From contig CAWGLR010000003.1 in the NCBI GenBank assembly GCA_963823565.1, positions 248,001 to 312,000 on the forward strand: a stretch of 64,000 nt of DNA, in the 5' to 3' direction. This DNA is from RHKX01 sp963823565 (GTDB lineage: Bacteria > Actinomycetota > Thermoleophilia > Solirubrobacterales > 70-9). The notes under the pieces are model-generated. The model saw nothing but the letters and a program-made list of their open reading frames with translations, did no database searches and was not told the origin of the DNA. Positions 1 to 9,733 of this stretch are shown here, piece by piece; position 1 is the stretch's first letter, and every line of letters starts with the position of its first letter. The translations under genes and the position numbers were made by a program.

Positions 1-751
1 CCCAGGCGGCCATCGACCCGCAGAAGCGGGCGGCGGCGATGACGACGACGAGGGCGGCGAAGAACGCGATCAGCGTCTCGTTGAGATCCCGCTGCTCGGT
101 CGCCTCGAGGCGCTCCGGGAGCGCGTCCTCGCTGAGCGGCGAGACGCGCAGCTGGATCGTCCGGTCCTCCGCCTCGCCGGCGATCCGGGCCGCGGTGCCG
201 TCCTGGCAGAGGACGTCACCCTTGAGCTCGCCGTCCCCGTAGGTCCCCTCGCCCTTGACCCCGGACCCGCCCGAGATCGTGACCTTCTCGCCGTCAGCGA
301 TGTCGATGTCGGCGCCGAGGCAGCGTGAGGTCGGCGCCAGCTCGTAGGCGCCGTCGAGCGAGGAGGGCTTCACGTCGGCGCTCGACTCGGGCGGGGGCGG
401 GCCGGCGACGAGTCGCGCCTCGATCGTCGCGTCGCCCACCGCGCCGCGGAGCTTCCCCTCCTCGGCGATCATCACCAGGGACCGGCGATCGCCGTCGCAG
501 TCGACCTCCCCCTCGAGCAGGCCGTCCTCGATCCTGAGCTCGCCCGATCCGTCCGCGTCGACGGTTGCGAATCGTCCCGACTGCCTGATCGTGAAGGTCC
601 TGCCGAGGCACTCGTCGGTGTTCGTCAGCTCGTAGGTCCCGGCGATGACGGGCTCCGGCTCCTCGCCCGCGCCCACTGTCAGCGAGACGACGAGGGCACC
701 GGCCACGAGCGCCCCGAGAGACAAATAGAGCACGATCACCCGTCGCGGCAT
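1..751 (-). CDS. membrane protein, probable cation:proton antiporter, 5' part only
   Basis: The reading frame starts at ATG 751 (MPRRVIVLYLSLGALVAG) and is still open at the window edge, giving about 250 residues. The start is a signal peptide or first membrane segment (residues ~5-25). About 190 polar residues follow, holding two similar segments that each carry a Thr-x-x-Cys-Leu-Gly or Ser-x-Cys-Leu-Gly motif, suggesting a duplicated extracytoplasmic beta domain. At the edge a second hydrophobic helix begins (LIAFFAALVVVIAAARFCG). That helix looks like TM1 of KefB/CPA2-type cation:proton antiporters, which is why I suggest that family, but the diagnostic transporter core lies outside the window. 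It points the same way as nuoH, 67 bp away, yet no functional tie is visible. Confidence 0.55.
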   Translation of the reverse strand, partial: MPRRVIVLYLSLGALVAGALVVSLTVGAGEEPEPVIAGTYELTNTDECLGRTFTIRQSGRFATVDADGSGELRIEDGLLEGEVDCDGDRRSLVMIAEEGKLRGAVGDATIEARLVAGPPPPESSADVKPSSLDGAYELAPTSRCLGADIDIADGEKVTISGGSGVKGEGTYGDGELKGDVLCQDGTAARIAGEAEDRTIQLRVSPLSEDALPERLEATEQRDLNETLIAFFAALVVVIAAARFCGSMAAW

Positions 752-818
752 ACCACCGACCTGCCTGCCCTCATAGACAGAAATTATCGCGTACTTGCCT
801 TCCGGCGAGGCTCTTCAG

Positions 819-1832
819 TCAGGTGGCGACCACGAGCACCGCGGTGACGAGCACGTTCAGCGTCGCGAGCGGCAGCAGGATCTTCCAGCCGAAGCTCATC
901 AGCTGGTCGTAGCGGAGGCGCGGCAGCGTCGCCCGCACCCAGATGAAGAAGCAGAGCAGCAGGACGATCTTGGCCAGCATCACGAGGATGCCGACGAGCG
1001 CGGGCGTGTCGATGCCGAACGGCAGGTTCCAGCCGCCGAGGAACATCGCGGCGGCGATGCCGGAGACGATGATCATCTCCATGTACTCCGCCATGAAGTA
1101 GGAGCCGAAGCGCATCCCGCCGTACTCGGTGTTGTAGCCCGCGACGAGCTCGGAGTCGGCCTCCGGAAGGTCGAACGGCGGGCGGTTCGTCTCGGCGAAG
1201 CCGGCGATCATGAAGATCAGGAACCCGACGAACTGCGGGATCACGTACCAGACCTGCTGCTCCTGGGCGTCGACGATGTCGACGAGGGAGAGGGAGCCGG
1301 CCATGAGGATCACGCCGAGCAGGGCGAGTCCCTGGGAGATCTCGTAGGAGATGAGCTGGGCGGCGGAGCGCATCGCGCCCATGAACGAGTACTTCGAGCC
1401 CGACGCCCAGCCGCCGAGCAGCAGGCCGTAGAAGGAGATCGAGCTGAACGCGAACGCATAGAGAACGCCGATCGAGACGTCGATTCCGTAGAAGCCGACG
1501 CCGTCGTGGACGTCGCCGAACGGGATGATCGCGAGGGTCGCGGTGGCGCTGAGGATGACGAGCGCCGGCGCGATCGCCCAGAGGACCGGCACCGCGGCCT
1601 CTGGCTTGTAGCTCTCCTTGCTGAGCAGCTTGAGAACGTCGGCGAGCGGCTGGAGCAGCCCGACCGGGCCGACCCGGTTGGGGCCGTAGCGCGCCTGGAA
1701 GCGGCCGAGCAGCTTGCGCTCGAGCAGCAGGATCATCGGCACGATCCCGAGGACCGCGGCGAAGATCACCAGCGACTTCAGGACCAGCAGCCAGGTCGCC
1801 TCGGCGAACCCGACGTCGGCGATCAGCCCCAC
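819..1832 (-). CDS. nuoH: NADH-quinone oxidoreductase subunit H
   Basis: NuoH/ND1 subunit (337 aa) of proton-pumping complex I, the membrane subunit where the peripheral arm docks and quinone enters. The family's conserved features are visible: the FQARYGPNRVGP block near residue 50, the AETNRPPFDLPEAD loop near residue 215, and eight or so hydrophobic helices. The length is normal for the family. Its start overlaps the 3' end of nuoG by 10 bp, so translation is probably coupled. It is the last nuo gene of this block. In most bacteria nuoI follows; here the next gene on the strand is an unrelated membrane protein, so nuoI-N must lie elsewhere. Confidence 0.97.
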   Translation of the reverse strand: MGLIADVGFAEATWLLVLKSLVIFAAVLGIVPMILLLERKLLGRFQARYGPNRVGPVGLLQPLADVLKLLSKESYKPEAAVPVLWAIAPALVILSATATLAIIPFGDVHDGVGFYGIDVSIGVLYAFAFSSISFYGLLLGGWASGSKYSFMGAMRSAAQLISYEISQGLALLGVILMAGSLSLVDIVDAQEQQVWYVIPQFVGFLIFMIAGFAETNRPPFDLPEADSELVAGYNTEYGGMRFGSYFMAEYMEMIIVSGIAAAMFLGGWNLPFGIDTPALVGILVMLAKIVLLLCFFIWVRATLPRLRYDQLMSFGWKILLPLATLNVLVTAVLVVAT

Positions 1833-4357
1833 GAGACCGCCTCGCGCGACGACGAGCCGTAGGTCGGCCGCTCCTCCGGCTCCTCGGGCGCGGGCCCGAC
1901 CGTGACCACGGCGGCGCCCTTGAGCCGGTTCGCGCCCGCGCCGGCGATCCCCTCGACGAGGAAGCCCGTGCCGGGCAGCATCCGTTCGCGCAGCGCCACG
2001 CTCGCGATCAGCGAGGCTTCGCCGGCCGCGACCCGGACGCGCTGGCCCTGCTCGACCCCGAGGCGCTCGGCGTCGTCAGGGTGGACCTCCAGGGTCTGGG
2101 AGGGGGAGAGGAAGCGGAGCGCCGGGTTGTGGTCGGCGACGTAGTCGGCCCAGAGGTCGCGGTAGGTCCCGAGCCGGATCTCACGCTCACCGAGTCCGGC
2201 CGTGGCCTCAGCTGCTCGCTGCTCGCTGCTCGCTGCTCGCTGTGCTTCCGCTCCACGCTCCAAGCTCCACGCTCCAAGCTCCATCACCAGCTCAGGCCAC
2301 CGCACGCCACCGCCGCCGATCCGGTCGATCGTGATGCCCCGCAGGAACGGCGCCTCCTCGGCGAGCAGGTCGAAGACCTCCGGGGAGGTGCCGGCGCCGG
2401 TCTCGTCGCCGAGCAGCGCCGCGAGCTCGGTCAGCGCCTGCCACAGCGGCCGCACGCCGCCGGGGTGGGGGACGCTCGGGCGGACGCGCTGGAGGCGCCC
2501 GTCCGGGTGGGTGACGGTGCCCTCCTTCTCGGCGAACGTCTCGCCCGGCAGGTGCACGTCGGCCCGGCTCACCGACTCGTTGTCGAAGGCCGATGAAGCG
2601 AGCACGAAGTCGGCGGCGCCGATCGCCCGCTGCCAGCCCTCGGGGTCGTCGAAGTCGCGGACAGGGTCGACGTCCCAGAGGATCAGGCCCTCGAGCTCGC
2701 CGGCCTCGAGCGCCTCGCGGATCTCGGCGGCGGAGCGGCCTGCCGGCGCCTCGCCGAGGCCGGGCGCGAAGCCCTCCGCGCAGCCGGCCTCGCGGAGGCC
2801 GCGCCCGTTCGCGGAGGCCGGCACCTCGAGCATCCCGCCGCCGTCGGTCCCGTCGATCCCGAGGACGTCGGCGAGGCCGAGGAGCTCCTCGGCCGCTGCC
2901 GCCGCCCCGGGCCCGGAGAGCATGCGCTCGCTCCAGACGACGACGATCGACTCGGCGTCGCGGAGCGCGCCGGCGAAGCCGTTGGACTCGTCGCCGCGGC
3001 CGATCGCCTCGCGCAGCTCGCGGAGGAAGCCCGCGGCGCCTCCCGGCGCGTAGCGCTGCGCCTCGAGCGCGCCCTCGGATTCGATCGCCGCGCCGCCATC
3101 GAGCGCGGTCGGGCGGTCGGTGGCGACCAGCAGCTTGGCGCCGTTGCGGCGGACGGCCTTGCGGATCCGCAGCTCGGCGATCGGCATCTCGTGCATCGGG
3201 TCGCAGCCGACAACGAGGATTGCGCTCGCGTGGTCGATCTCGGCGATGGCGGCGGAGAGCTCGGGCCGGGCGAGCCGGCGCCGCGTCTCGAGCGGCAGCG
3301 AGGGGGAGGCGGCGCTGACGACGTCGGCGGAGCCGAGCGCGCCGCGAACGAGTCGCTGGATCAGGTAGCCCTCCTCGTTGGAGGTCCCGCCGCCGACGAT
3401 CGCGGCGACCCGGCCCTTCGCCTCGGCCAGGCCGGCGGCCGCGCGGTCGAGCGCGTCGCGCCAGGTCGCCTCGGCGAGCGCTCCGCCCTCGTTGACTCGC
3501 GGCGCGACCGGGCGCTCCGGGTCGGCGAACATCTGGTAGCCGAAGCGGCCCTTGTCGCAGAGCCAGCCGTCGTCGACCTCCTCGTTGTCGCGGGCGAGGA
3601 CGCGGACGACGTGCTCGTCCCGCACCGTGAACTTGACGTTGCACTGGCTCGGGCAGAGCGTGCAGACCGAGCCCGCGTCCTCGATGTCCCACGGGCGGGC
3701 GCGGAAGCGGTACGCCTGCGAGGTCAGGGCGCCGACGGGGCAGAGCTCGATGATGTTGCCGTGGAACGGCGCCACGTAGGGCCGGTCCTCGTGGGTGCCG
3801 ACGTAGCTTCCGGCGCCGCGCTCGAGGAGCTGGAGCTGCTCGTCCTCGGAGACCTCCTGGCTGAAGCGGACGCAGCGGTAGCAGAGGATGCAGCGCTCGC
3901 GGTCGATCTTGACCAGCGGCGAGAGCGGGATCGGCTTCTCGAAGTGGCGCTTGGGGTCGGTGAAGCGGCTGCGGCCGGGCCCCCATCCCATCGAGATGTC
4001 CTGGAGCGGGCACTCGCCGCCCTTGTCGCAGACCGGGCAGTCGAGCGGGTGGTTGACGAGGAGGAACTCGACGACCGCGTTCTGGGCCTCGTGGACGCGG
4101 GCGTTCTGCGTGTAGACGACCATCCCGTCACGCACCGGGGTCGAGCAGGCGGTCTGGAGCTTCGGGATCCCCTCGATCTCGACCAGGCACATGCGGCACG
4201 CGCCGACCGGCTCGCCGAGCTTCGGCTCGTAGCAGAAGACCGGGATCTCGACGTCGCCTCCCTTCGCGGCGTCGACCAGCATCTCGCCCTCGGTCGCCTG
4301 GATCTCGACGCCGTCGACGACCAGGGTGATCGGTTTCGCGTCCTTGGCGGGGCTCAC
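1823..4357 (-). CDS. nuoG: NADH-quinone oxidoreductase subunit G
   Basis: The 844-aa iron-sulfur subunit of complex I that carries electrons from NuoF/E into the arm. An N-terminal [2Fe-2S] ferredoxin domain has C42, C54, C57 and C71. A His-Cys3 site follows (H103, C107, C110, C116), then a [4Fe-4S] set (C156, C159, C162 and the Cys of ELCPVG near 206), another CxxC-containing segment near 230, and a molybdopterin-oxidoreductase-like fold to the C-terminus. Near residues 690-715 the protein runs through a low-complexity Ala/Ser/Glu stretch encoded by heptanucleotide repeats (2212-2285), probably a surface loop. It lies 4 bp after nuoF and overlaps nuoH. Confidence 0.96.
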   Translation of the reverse strand: MSPAKDAKPITLVVDGVEIQATEGEMLVDAAKGGDVEIPVFCYEPKLGEPVGACRMCLVEIEGIPKLQTACSTPVRDGMVVYTQNARVHEAQNAVVEFLLVNHPLDCPVCDKGGECPLQDISMGWGPGRSRFTDPKRHFEKPIPLSPLVKIDRERCILCYRCVRFSQEVSEDEQLQLLERGAGSYVGTHEDRPYVAPFHGNIIELCPVGALTSQAYRFRARPWDIEDAGSVCTLCPSQCNVKFTVRDEHVVRVLARDNEEVDDGWLCDKGRFGYQMFADPERPVAPRVNEGGALAEATWRDALDRAAAGLAEAKGRVAAIVGGGTSNEEGYLIQRLVRGALGSADVVSAASPSLPLETRRRLARPELSAAIAEIDHASAILVVGCDPMHEMPIAELRIRKAVRRNGAKLLVATDRPTALDGGAAIESEGALEAQRYAPGGAAGFLRELREAIGRGDESNGFAGALRDAESIVVVWSERMLSGPGAAAAAEELLGLADVLGIDGTDGGGMLEVPASANGRGLREAGCAEGFAPGLGEAPAGRSAAEIREALEAGELEGLILWDVDPVRDFDDPEGWQRAIGAADFVLASSAFDNESVSRADVHLPGETFAEKEGTVTHPDGRLQRVRPSVPHPGGVRPLWQALTELAALLGDETGAGTSPEVFDLLAEEAPFLRGITIDRIGGGGVRWPELVMELGAWSLERGAEAQRAASSEQRAAEATAGLGEREIRLGTYRDLWADYVADHNPALRFLSPSQTLEVHPDDAERLGVEQGQRVRVAAGEASLIASVALRERMLPGTGFLVEGIAGAGANRLKGAAVVTVGPAPEEPEERPTYGSSSREAVSWG
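2212..2285. repeat. heptanucleotide repeat array inside nuoG
   Basis: On the plus strand CTGCTCG occurs four times in tandem at 2212-2239. After a short degenerate stretch come CTCCACG, CTCCAAG, CTCCACG, CTCCAAG and CTCCATC at 2251-2285. All units are 7 bp, so the array reads through all three frames and the protein repeat period is 7 residues. No frame is broken. A more degenerate array with the same period is found at 61225-61259. Confidence 0.85.
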
Positions 4358-4361
4358 GCGA

Positions 4362-5678
<1,317 letters not shown>

Positions 5679-5730
5679 GCATCACGTCCGTGCCCATGGC
5701 TGCGTGCAAACTACCTGAACGGGGTTGCCG

Positions 5731-5745
5731 CCCCGCCTCGCGGGG
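5731..5745 (-). terminator. GC hairpin between arsR-like gene and nuoF
   Basis: A perfect 6-bp stem, CCCCGC-CTC-GCGGGG, starts 3 bp past the ArsR stop codon. There is no U-run, so it is a weak or Rho-assisted stop at best. It would separate the MMPL/ArsR transcript from nuoFGH. Confidence 0.4.
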
Positions 5746-5748
5746 GGC

Positions 5749-6093
5749 CTAGCCGGCGAGGCCCGAGAGCACGGCGCCGAGCTCCTCGTTCTGACGCTCG
5801 AGGCTCGCGCAGACGTGCTCGCACATCGCCAGGAAATGCTCGTCGGCGATCGAGTAGAGGACCCGGTTGCCCTCCTTGCGCCGCGCGAGGATGCCGCCGG
5901 AGCTGAGCGCCGCCAGGTGCTTGGAGACGTTCTGCTGGCTCGTCCCGAGCTCCTCCGCGAGCTCGCCGACCGACGCCTCGCCGAGGCGTCGGAGCGTGTC
6001 GAGGGCGCGAACTCGCATCGGCTCCGCCAGCAGGCGGAACCGGGTCGCGATCAGCTCGGGGATGGGCTCGGGAAGGGGAGAGGGGAGGGCCAT
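5749..6093 (-). CDS. ArsR/SmtB-family transcriptional regulator
   Basis: A 114-aa winged-helix repressor. The ArsR core runs from residue ~12 to 95. The recognition helix region is VGELAEELGTSQQNVSKHLAAL and the wing is ILARRKEGNRVLYSI. Only two Cys (CEHVC near residues 90-94) lie in the last helix, so a C-terminal Cys-pair or redox sensor is possible, but no classical ArsR CxC motif is seen. It is the third gene of a DUF2892-MMPL-ArsR cassette, 46 bp after the MMPL gene. It is the natural candidate to bind the palindrome at 8564-8579 in front of the cassette and repress its own operon. Confidence 0.88.
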   Translation of the reverse strand: MALPSPLPEPIPELIATRFRLLAEPMRVRALDTLRRLGEASVGELAEELGTSQQNVSKHLAALSSGGILARRKEGNRVLYSIADEHFLAMCEHVCASLERQNEELGAVLSGLAG

Positions 6094-6139
6094 GGCTCCT
6101 ACCTCACTCTACGAGGGTGCTCGGAAGCTCGGGCCACGG

Positions 6140-8278
6140 TCACTCCCCGTGGCCGAAGCTGACATCTGGCAGGACCCGCGCGAGCGGCTTCGGCAGCCGC
6201 CACGCCGCCGTGCCCATCAGGCGCAGCAGCACCGGGACGAGCACCAGCCGGACGAGGAAGGCGTCGAGCAGCACTGCGATCCCGAGGATCAGGCCCATCT
6301 CCTTCGGCGGCAGTGGCCCCGAGAGGGCGAAGGTGAAGAACACCGCCACCATCACGGCCGCCGCGGCGAAGATCACGCGCCCGGAGTGGGCGAGACCGCC
6401 GATCATCGCGTCGCGCGGGTCGCCGGAGCGCTCCCAGTGCTCGCGCGCCGAGGACAGCAGGAACACCGTGTAGTCCATCGAGATCGCGAAGATCATCGCG
6501 AAGAAGAACACCGGTGCCCAGGCGTCGAGGAACCCCTGCGGCTCGAAGCCGAGCAGGCCCGACAGCCAGCCGTCCTGGAACAGGAACGTCGAGGCTCCGA
6601 ACGCGGCGGCGGTCGCCAGCAGGTTGGTCAGCACGCCGGCCGCCGCGATCAGCGGCGCCTGCAGGGCGACGAGCAGGAGCAGGAACCCGAGGGCGAGGAC
6701 GACGCCGATGACCAGCGGCGCCTTCTCGCTCAGCAGCGCCTCGAGGTCGTGGTTCTCGGTCGCGCTGCCGCCGACGAGCGCCTCCGCGGGCAGGTCGGCC
6801 CGCAGCCGGTCGATCGTCGCTCCAGACGCGTCGCTCGAGGGATCGTCGGTCGGCACGGCGACGATCAGGGCGTCGGCGCCGTCGGCGGAGGGCTGCGGCG
6901 GCATCGCCTGCGCGATCCCGGGGTCGGAGCTCAGGATGCGCTCGGCCGCGGCCGCCTGATCGGCGGGGACGACGATCTGCATCGTTCCCGGAGCGCCGTC
7001 GCCGAAGGCGTCCTGGATCAGGCCATAGCCGACGCGGGAGGAGTCCTCCTCGGGCACGACCTTGATCGATGGCATGCCGGTGTCGAGGCGCAGCACGGGG
7101 AGTGCCAGCGCCACGAGCGCGATGAGCGCCAGGGAGCCGTAGAGATAGGGCCGCTTCCAGAGGCGCTCGCCCCAGCGGGCGAAGGCGGGCGAGCGGTGCT
7201 CGCCGCTGTGCGCCCACGGGAGGCCGAGGCGATCGACCTTCGGCCCGAGCTTCGAGAGCGCCGCCGGGAGCAGGGTCAGCGACGCCGCGAGGACGAAGAT
7301 GACCGACAGCATGATCCCGAGGCTCATCGAGCGGAAGGCGGGGCTCGGGACGAGCATCACGGCGGTCAGGGAGATCAGCACGGTGAGCCCGCTGAACAGC
7401 ACGGCCTTGCCGGCGGTCCCCATGGCGACGCCGGTCGCCTCGCGTGGCGAGAGCCCGCTGCCGAAGAGCGCTCCGCGGAAGCGATGGACGATGAACAGGG
7501 CGTAGTCGATCCCGAGCGCGAGCGCGAACATCAGTGCGAAGTTCATCGCCCAGATCGAGACGTCGAGGACCTGGCTCGCGAGATAGAGCGACCCCGCCGC
7601 GGCGACGAGCCCGGTGATGGTCAGCATCAGCGGCAGGCCCGCGGCGACGAGGGAGCCGAACGCGAGGACGAGGATGACGAGCGTCACCGGCCATGAGATG
7701 ACCTCGGACTTGAGCATCGCCTCGCGGTTGGCGGTGTTGAAGTCCGACCACATGCCGGAGGCGCCGGTGAGGTGGACGTCGACGCCGTCAGCTCCCGCCG
7801 CGGCTAGCGCGGTCTTCAGGTCGTCGGCCGCGGCGACCATGTCGTTCGGGTTCTTCGCGGCGCCTGCCTGGACGACGGCGGTGTGGCCATCGGCGGAGAC
7901 GGTCGCTCCGCGCTGCGGCGGCACGACCTCCGAGACGGCGTCGTCGGCGGCGAGGACGTCCTCGGCGCGCCGGACCGTGCGGTCGAACGCGGGGTCGCCG
8001 AACACGGCCGAGTCGGAGTTGACGACGGCCTGCAGCGCGTAGCTCGACTGGCCGCCGAAGCGCTGGTCGATCGCGTCGCGGGCGGCGACGGACTCCGACC
8101 CTGTGGCCTCCCAGCCGGCGCCCGAGAGGGCGTGCTCGACTCGCGGGGCGAAGATGCCGGCCGCGACGGCGATCAGGAGCCAGCCGAGGGCGACCTTGCC
8201 GCGATTGTCGGAGACCCAGAGGCCGAGCCGGCCGAGCGGCCCGAGGGCCGATGCGGGCTTGGAGGCGACGTCGCTCAT
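6140..8278 (-). CDS. MMPL/RND-family transporter
   Basis: A 712-aa export pump of the MMPL (RND-like) superfamily. Two halves each have one TM, a large periplasmic-type loop and a block of five TMs. The GIDYALFIVHR motif near residue 210 and DYTVFLL near 560 match the charged TM4/TM10 signature that couples to protons. Start ATG 8278 was chosen because it overlaps the stop of the small upstream membrane gene (TGATG); a longer frame upstream merely runs through that gene. Substrates of such actinobacterial pumps are often lipids or drugs, but the sequence does not tell. It interrupts the nuo genes together with its ArsR neighbour. Confidence 0.9.
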   Translation of the reverse strand: MSDVASKPASALGPLGRLGLWVSDNRGKVALGWLLIAVAAGIFAPRVEHALSGAGWEATGSESVAARDAIDQRFGGQSSYALQAVVNSDSAVFGDPAFDRTVRRAEDVLAADDAVSEVVPPQRGATVSADGHTAVVQAGAAKNPNDMVAAADDLKTALAAAGADGVDVHLTGASGMWSDFNTANREAMLKSEVISWPVTLVILVLAFGSLVAAGLPLMLTITGLVAAAGSLYLASQVLDVSIWAMNFALMFALALGIDYALFIVHRFRGALFGSGLSPREATGVAMGTAGKAVLFSGLTVLISLTAVMLVPSPAFRSMSLGIMLSVIFVLAASLTLLPAALSKLGPKVDRLGLPWAHSGEHRSPAFARWGERLWKRPYLYGSLALIALVALALPVLRLDTGMPSIKVVPEEDSSRVGYGLIQDAFGDGAPGTMQIVVPADQAAAAERILSSDPGIAQAMPPQPSADGADALIVAVPTDDPSSDASGATIDRLRADLPAEALVGGSATENHDLEALLSEKAPLVIGVVLALGFLLLLVALQAPLIAAAGVLTNLLATAAAFGASTFLFQDGWLSGLLGFEPQGFLDAWAPVFFFAMIFAISMDYTVFLLSSAREHWERSGDPRDAMIGGLAHSGRVIFAAAAVMVAVFFTFALSGPLPPKEMGLILGIAVLLDAFLVRLVLVPVLLRLMGTAAWRLPKPLARVLPDVSFGHGE

Positions 8279-8538
8279 CAGCGGGCCTCCAGCCTGCTCT
8301 GGAGCTTGAAGACGCGGGTGAGGATCAGCGACGCCCCGCAGACCCGGAAGGTCGCGAAGAGGAGGAGGTTGATCCCGACGAACCCGGTCAGCAGCAGGAA
8401 CCACGGCGAGACCGCGGCCGCGAGGATCGCGCTCAGCGAGACCATCACCCCGGCGAGGAGGAACAGGACCCGCTCGAGCGGCCAGGACCCGGTTGCGCGC
8501 ACCTCGGCGCTGGGTGCCTCGTGTACTGCAGTGCTCAT
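8278..8538 (-). CDS. small DUF2892-like membrane protein
   Basis: An 86-aa protein with two hydrophobic helices (about residues 22-40 and 44-62) joined by a Ser-Pro turn, resembling the DUF2892/YgaP membrane module. GTG 8544, ATG 8541 and ATG 8538 are all in frame. The AAGGAG ribosome-binding site at 8544-8549 is 5 nt from ATG 8538, so I use that start. Its stop shares a base with the MMPL start. It is the first gene of a three-gene transcript with the pump and the ArsR regulator; a helper role for the pump is inference. Confidence 0.75.
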   Translation of the reverse strand: MSTAVHEAPSAEVRATGSWPLERVLFLLAGVMVSLSAILAAAVSPWFLLLTGFVGINLLLFATFRVCGASLILTRVFKLQSRLEAR

Positions 8539-8563
8539 CATCACTCCTTCGTTACAAAGCTAA

Positions 8564-8579
8564 TCAACTACACAGTTGA
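8564..8579 (-). promoter_or_regulatory. perfect inverted repeat, likely ArsR operator
   Basis: TCAACT-ACAC-AGTTGA is a perfect palindrome 15 bp upstream of the ribosome-binding site, in a short AT-rich island in otherwise GC-rich DNA. A TGTAGT hexamer that could be a -10 element spans its centre on the minus strand. The position suggests repression of the DUF2892-MMPL-ArsR operon. Confidence 0.6.
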
Positions 8580-8685
8580 ACACGAGAGTAGCAGAGAAGG
8601 TGAGGACGTCAAGGCCCCGGGTCAGGAGGGAGTCGCAGAGGTCGCGCCGCGAGGCCGGCCGTTCGGCCTGAGGCCACCGCTCGGC

Positions 8686-9633
8686 TCAGAGCTTCAGCAG
8701 CGCCCGCAGGTCGCTCTCCAGTTCGTCCGGCTCCCGCCTCAGCCGGCGCGATGTGACGCGCAGGGGCCTGACGTCGTGGCGGAGGTGGGTCGCATCGCGG
8801 GCGAGGTCGCGCTCGCGAGCTGACCAGTGACCGTGCCAGGTGCGGCTGTCGAGCTCGACGACCACCCGCTGCTCGGCCCAGTAGCAGTCCACGAGGTGAC
8901 CGTGGACGAGCGTGTTCACGAGGGGCAGGGGAAGGCCGCGCTCGCGGAGGAAGAGCTGGAACTCGCGTTCGAGTCCCTCCTCCGCGCCCGGGGTCGATAC
9001 GAACTCATCGAGGAGGGGAAGCAGCACGGCAAGCCCCCGGCGGCCGGGATTCCGCTCGGCGCAGGCCCGGATGGCGAGCGGGTCGAGGAGCTCGCGCCGG
9101 TCCGCCTCCTCGAGGGCTTTGGCGACGACGCGCTCGCCCTCGACCTCGGCGACGTCGAGCAGCGTGCGGGACAGGGCGGTGAGGGGGAGGCCGTCGATCC
9201 GCGTGACGTCCTCGGGGTGGATGGAGCGGCAGCGGTGGACGGTGACGCCCTTCAGGTTCCGGCCGCCGCGATGAGTGACCGTCACGTGGACCAGGTTGCG
9301 TTCGCGGGCCAGCCCCATCTTCGCCAGCGAGCTGAGATGGCTGAGAAGGGGGTCGGGCCGGCTGGCCAGCAGGGCCGCGTACCAATGCCCATGCTGACTC
9401 AGCGGCTGGGCGCCGGCCGCATGGACGTTGTGTTGGATGCGGCGGAGCCGACCGCAGCGAAGTCGGTAGCGGATGGCATCGTCCGTGAAGCCGAGGGCGA
9501 GGAGCTGGTCCCTGCCGATGACGCCATGCTGCCTCCCGGCCCTCGCCGCCAGCGCCCGCTCCCTCTCCTCCGGGGTCAGGGGTGAAGCCAAAAACCGTGG
9601 CTCTACACCGCCTTCTGGCTTCACGTCCGTCAT
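8686..9633 (-). CDS. DUF559 protein with AbiEi-like N-terminal domain
   Basis: About 315 aa. The N-terminal part (GVIGRDQLLALGFTDDAIRYR) is a winged-helix like that of AbiEi antitoxins. The C-terminal part has the PD-(D/E)xK-like core DCYWAEQRVVVELDSRTWH typical of DUF559/Vsr-type nuclease folds, with the D-x(n)-E-x-D pattern kept. A function is not established for this family. ATG 9633 is a choice; TTG 9654 or a later start is possible because the first 25 residues look atypical. It sits alone between nuoE and the MMPL cassette. A distant paralogue lies at 55811-56722. No methylase or toxin gene is adjacent, so a restriction or toxin-antitoxin role is unsupported. Confidence 0.8.
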   Translation of the reverse strand: MTDVKPEGGVEPRFLASPLTPEERERALAARAGRQHGVIGRDQLLALGFTDDAIRYRLRCGRLRRIQHNVHAAGAQPLSQHGHWYAALLASRPDPLLSHLSSLAKMGLARERNLVHVTVTHRGGRNLKGVTVHRCRSIHPEDVTRIDGLPLTALSRTLLDVAEVEGERVVAKALEEADRRELLDPLAIRACAERNPGRRGLAVLLPLLDEFVSTPGAEEGLEREFQLFLRERGLPLPLVNTLVHGHLVDCYWAEQRVVVELDSRTWHGHWSARERDLARDATHLRHDVRPLRVTSRRLRREPDELESDLRALLKL

Positions 9634-9733
9634 CCCACGCAACGTGGCAAGCACGCGCGCACGGATGTGTCACGGCGCGTGCCGATCTCCCCCTCTTTCG
9701 GTGCCGATAGGTGCGGCGCGGGGCCGCGAGCAC

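Noticed and set aside
795..1862. Long open frames antisense to nuoH, nuoG, nuoF, the MMPL gene, nrdJ, topA and others
   Set aside because: They are a by-product of GC-rich third positions: composition is Arg/Asp/His/Glu-rich without domains, and they mirror well-supported genes on the other strand.
8686..9633. AbiE-type toxin-antitoxin pair
   Set aside because: Only the AbiEi-like head is present, fused to a DUF559 domain; no AbiEii nucleotidyltransferase is adjacent.
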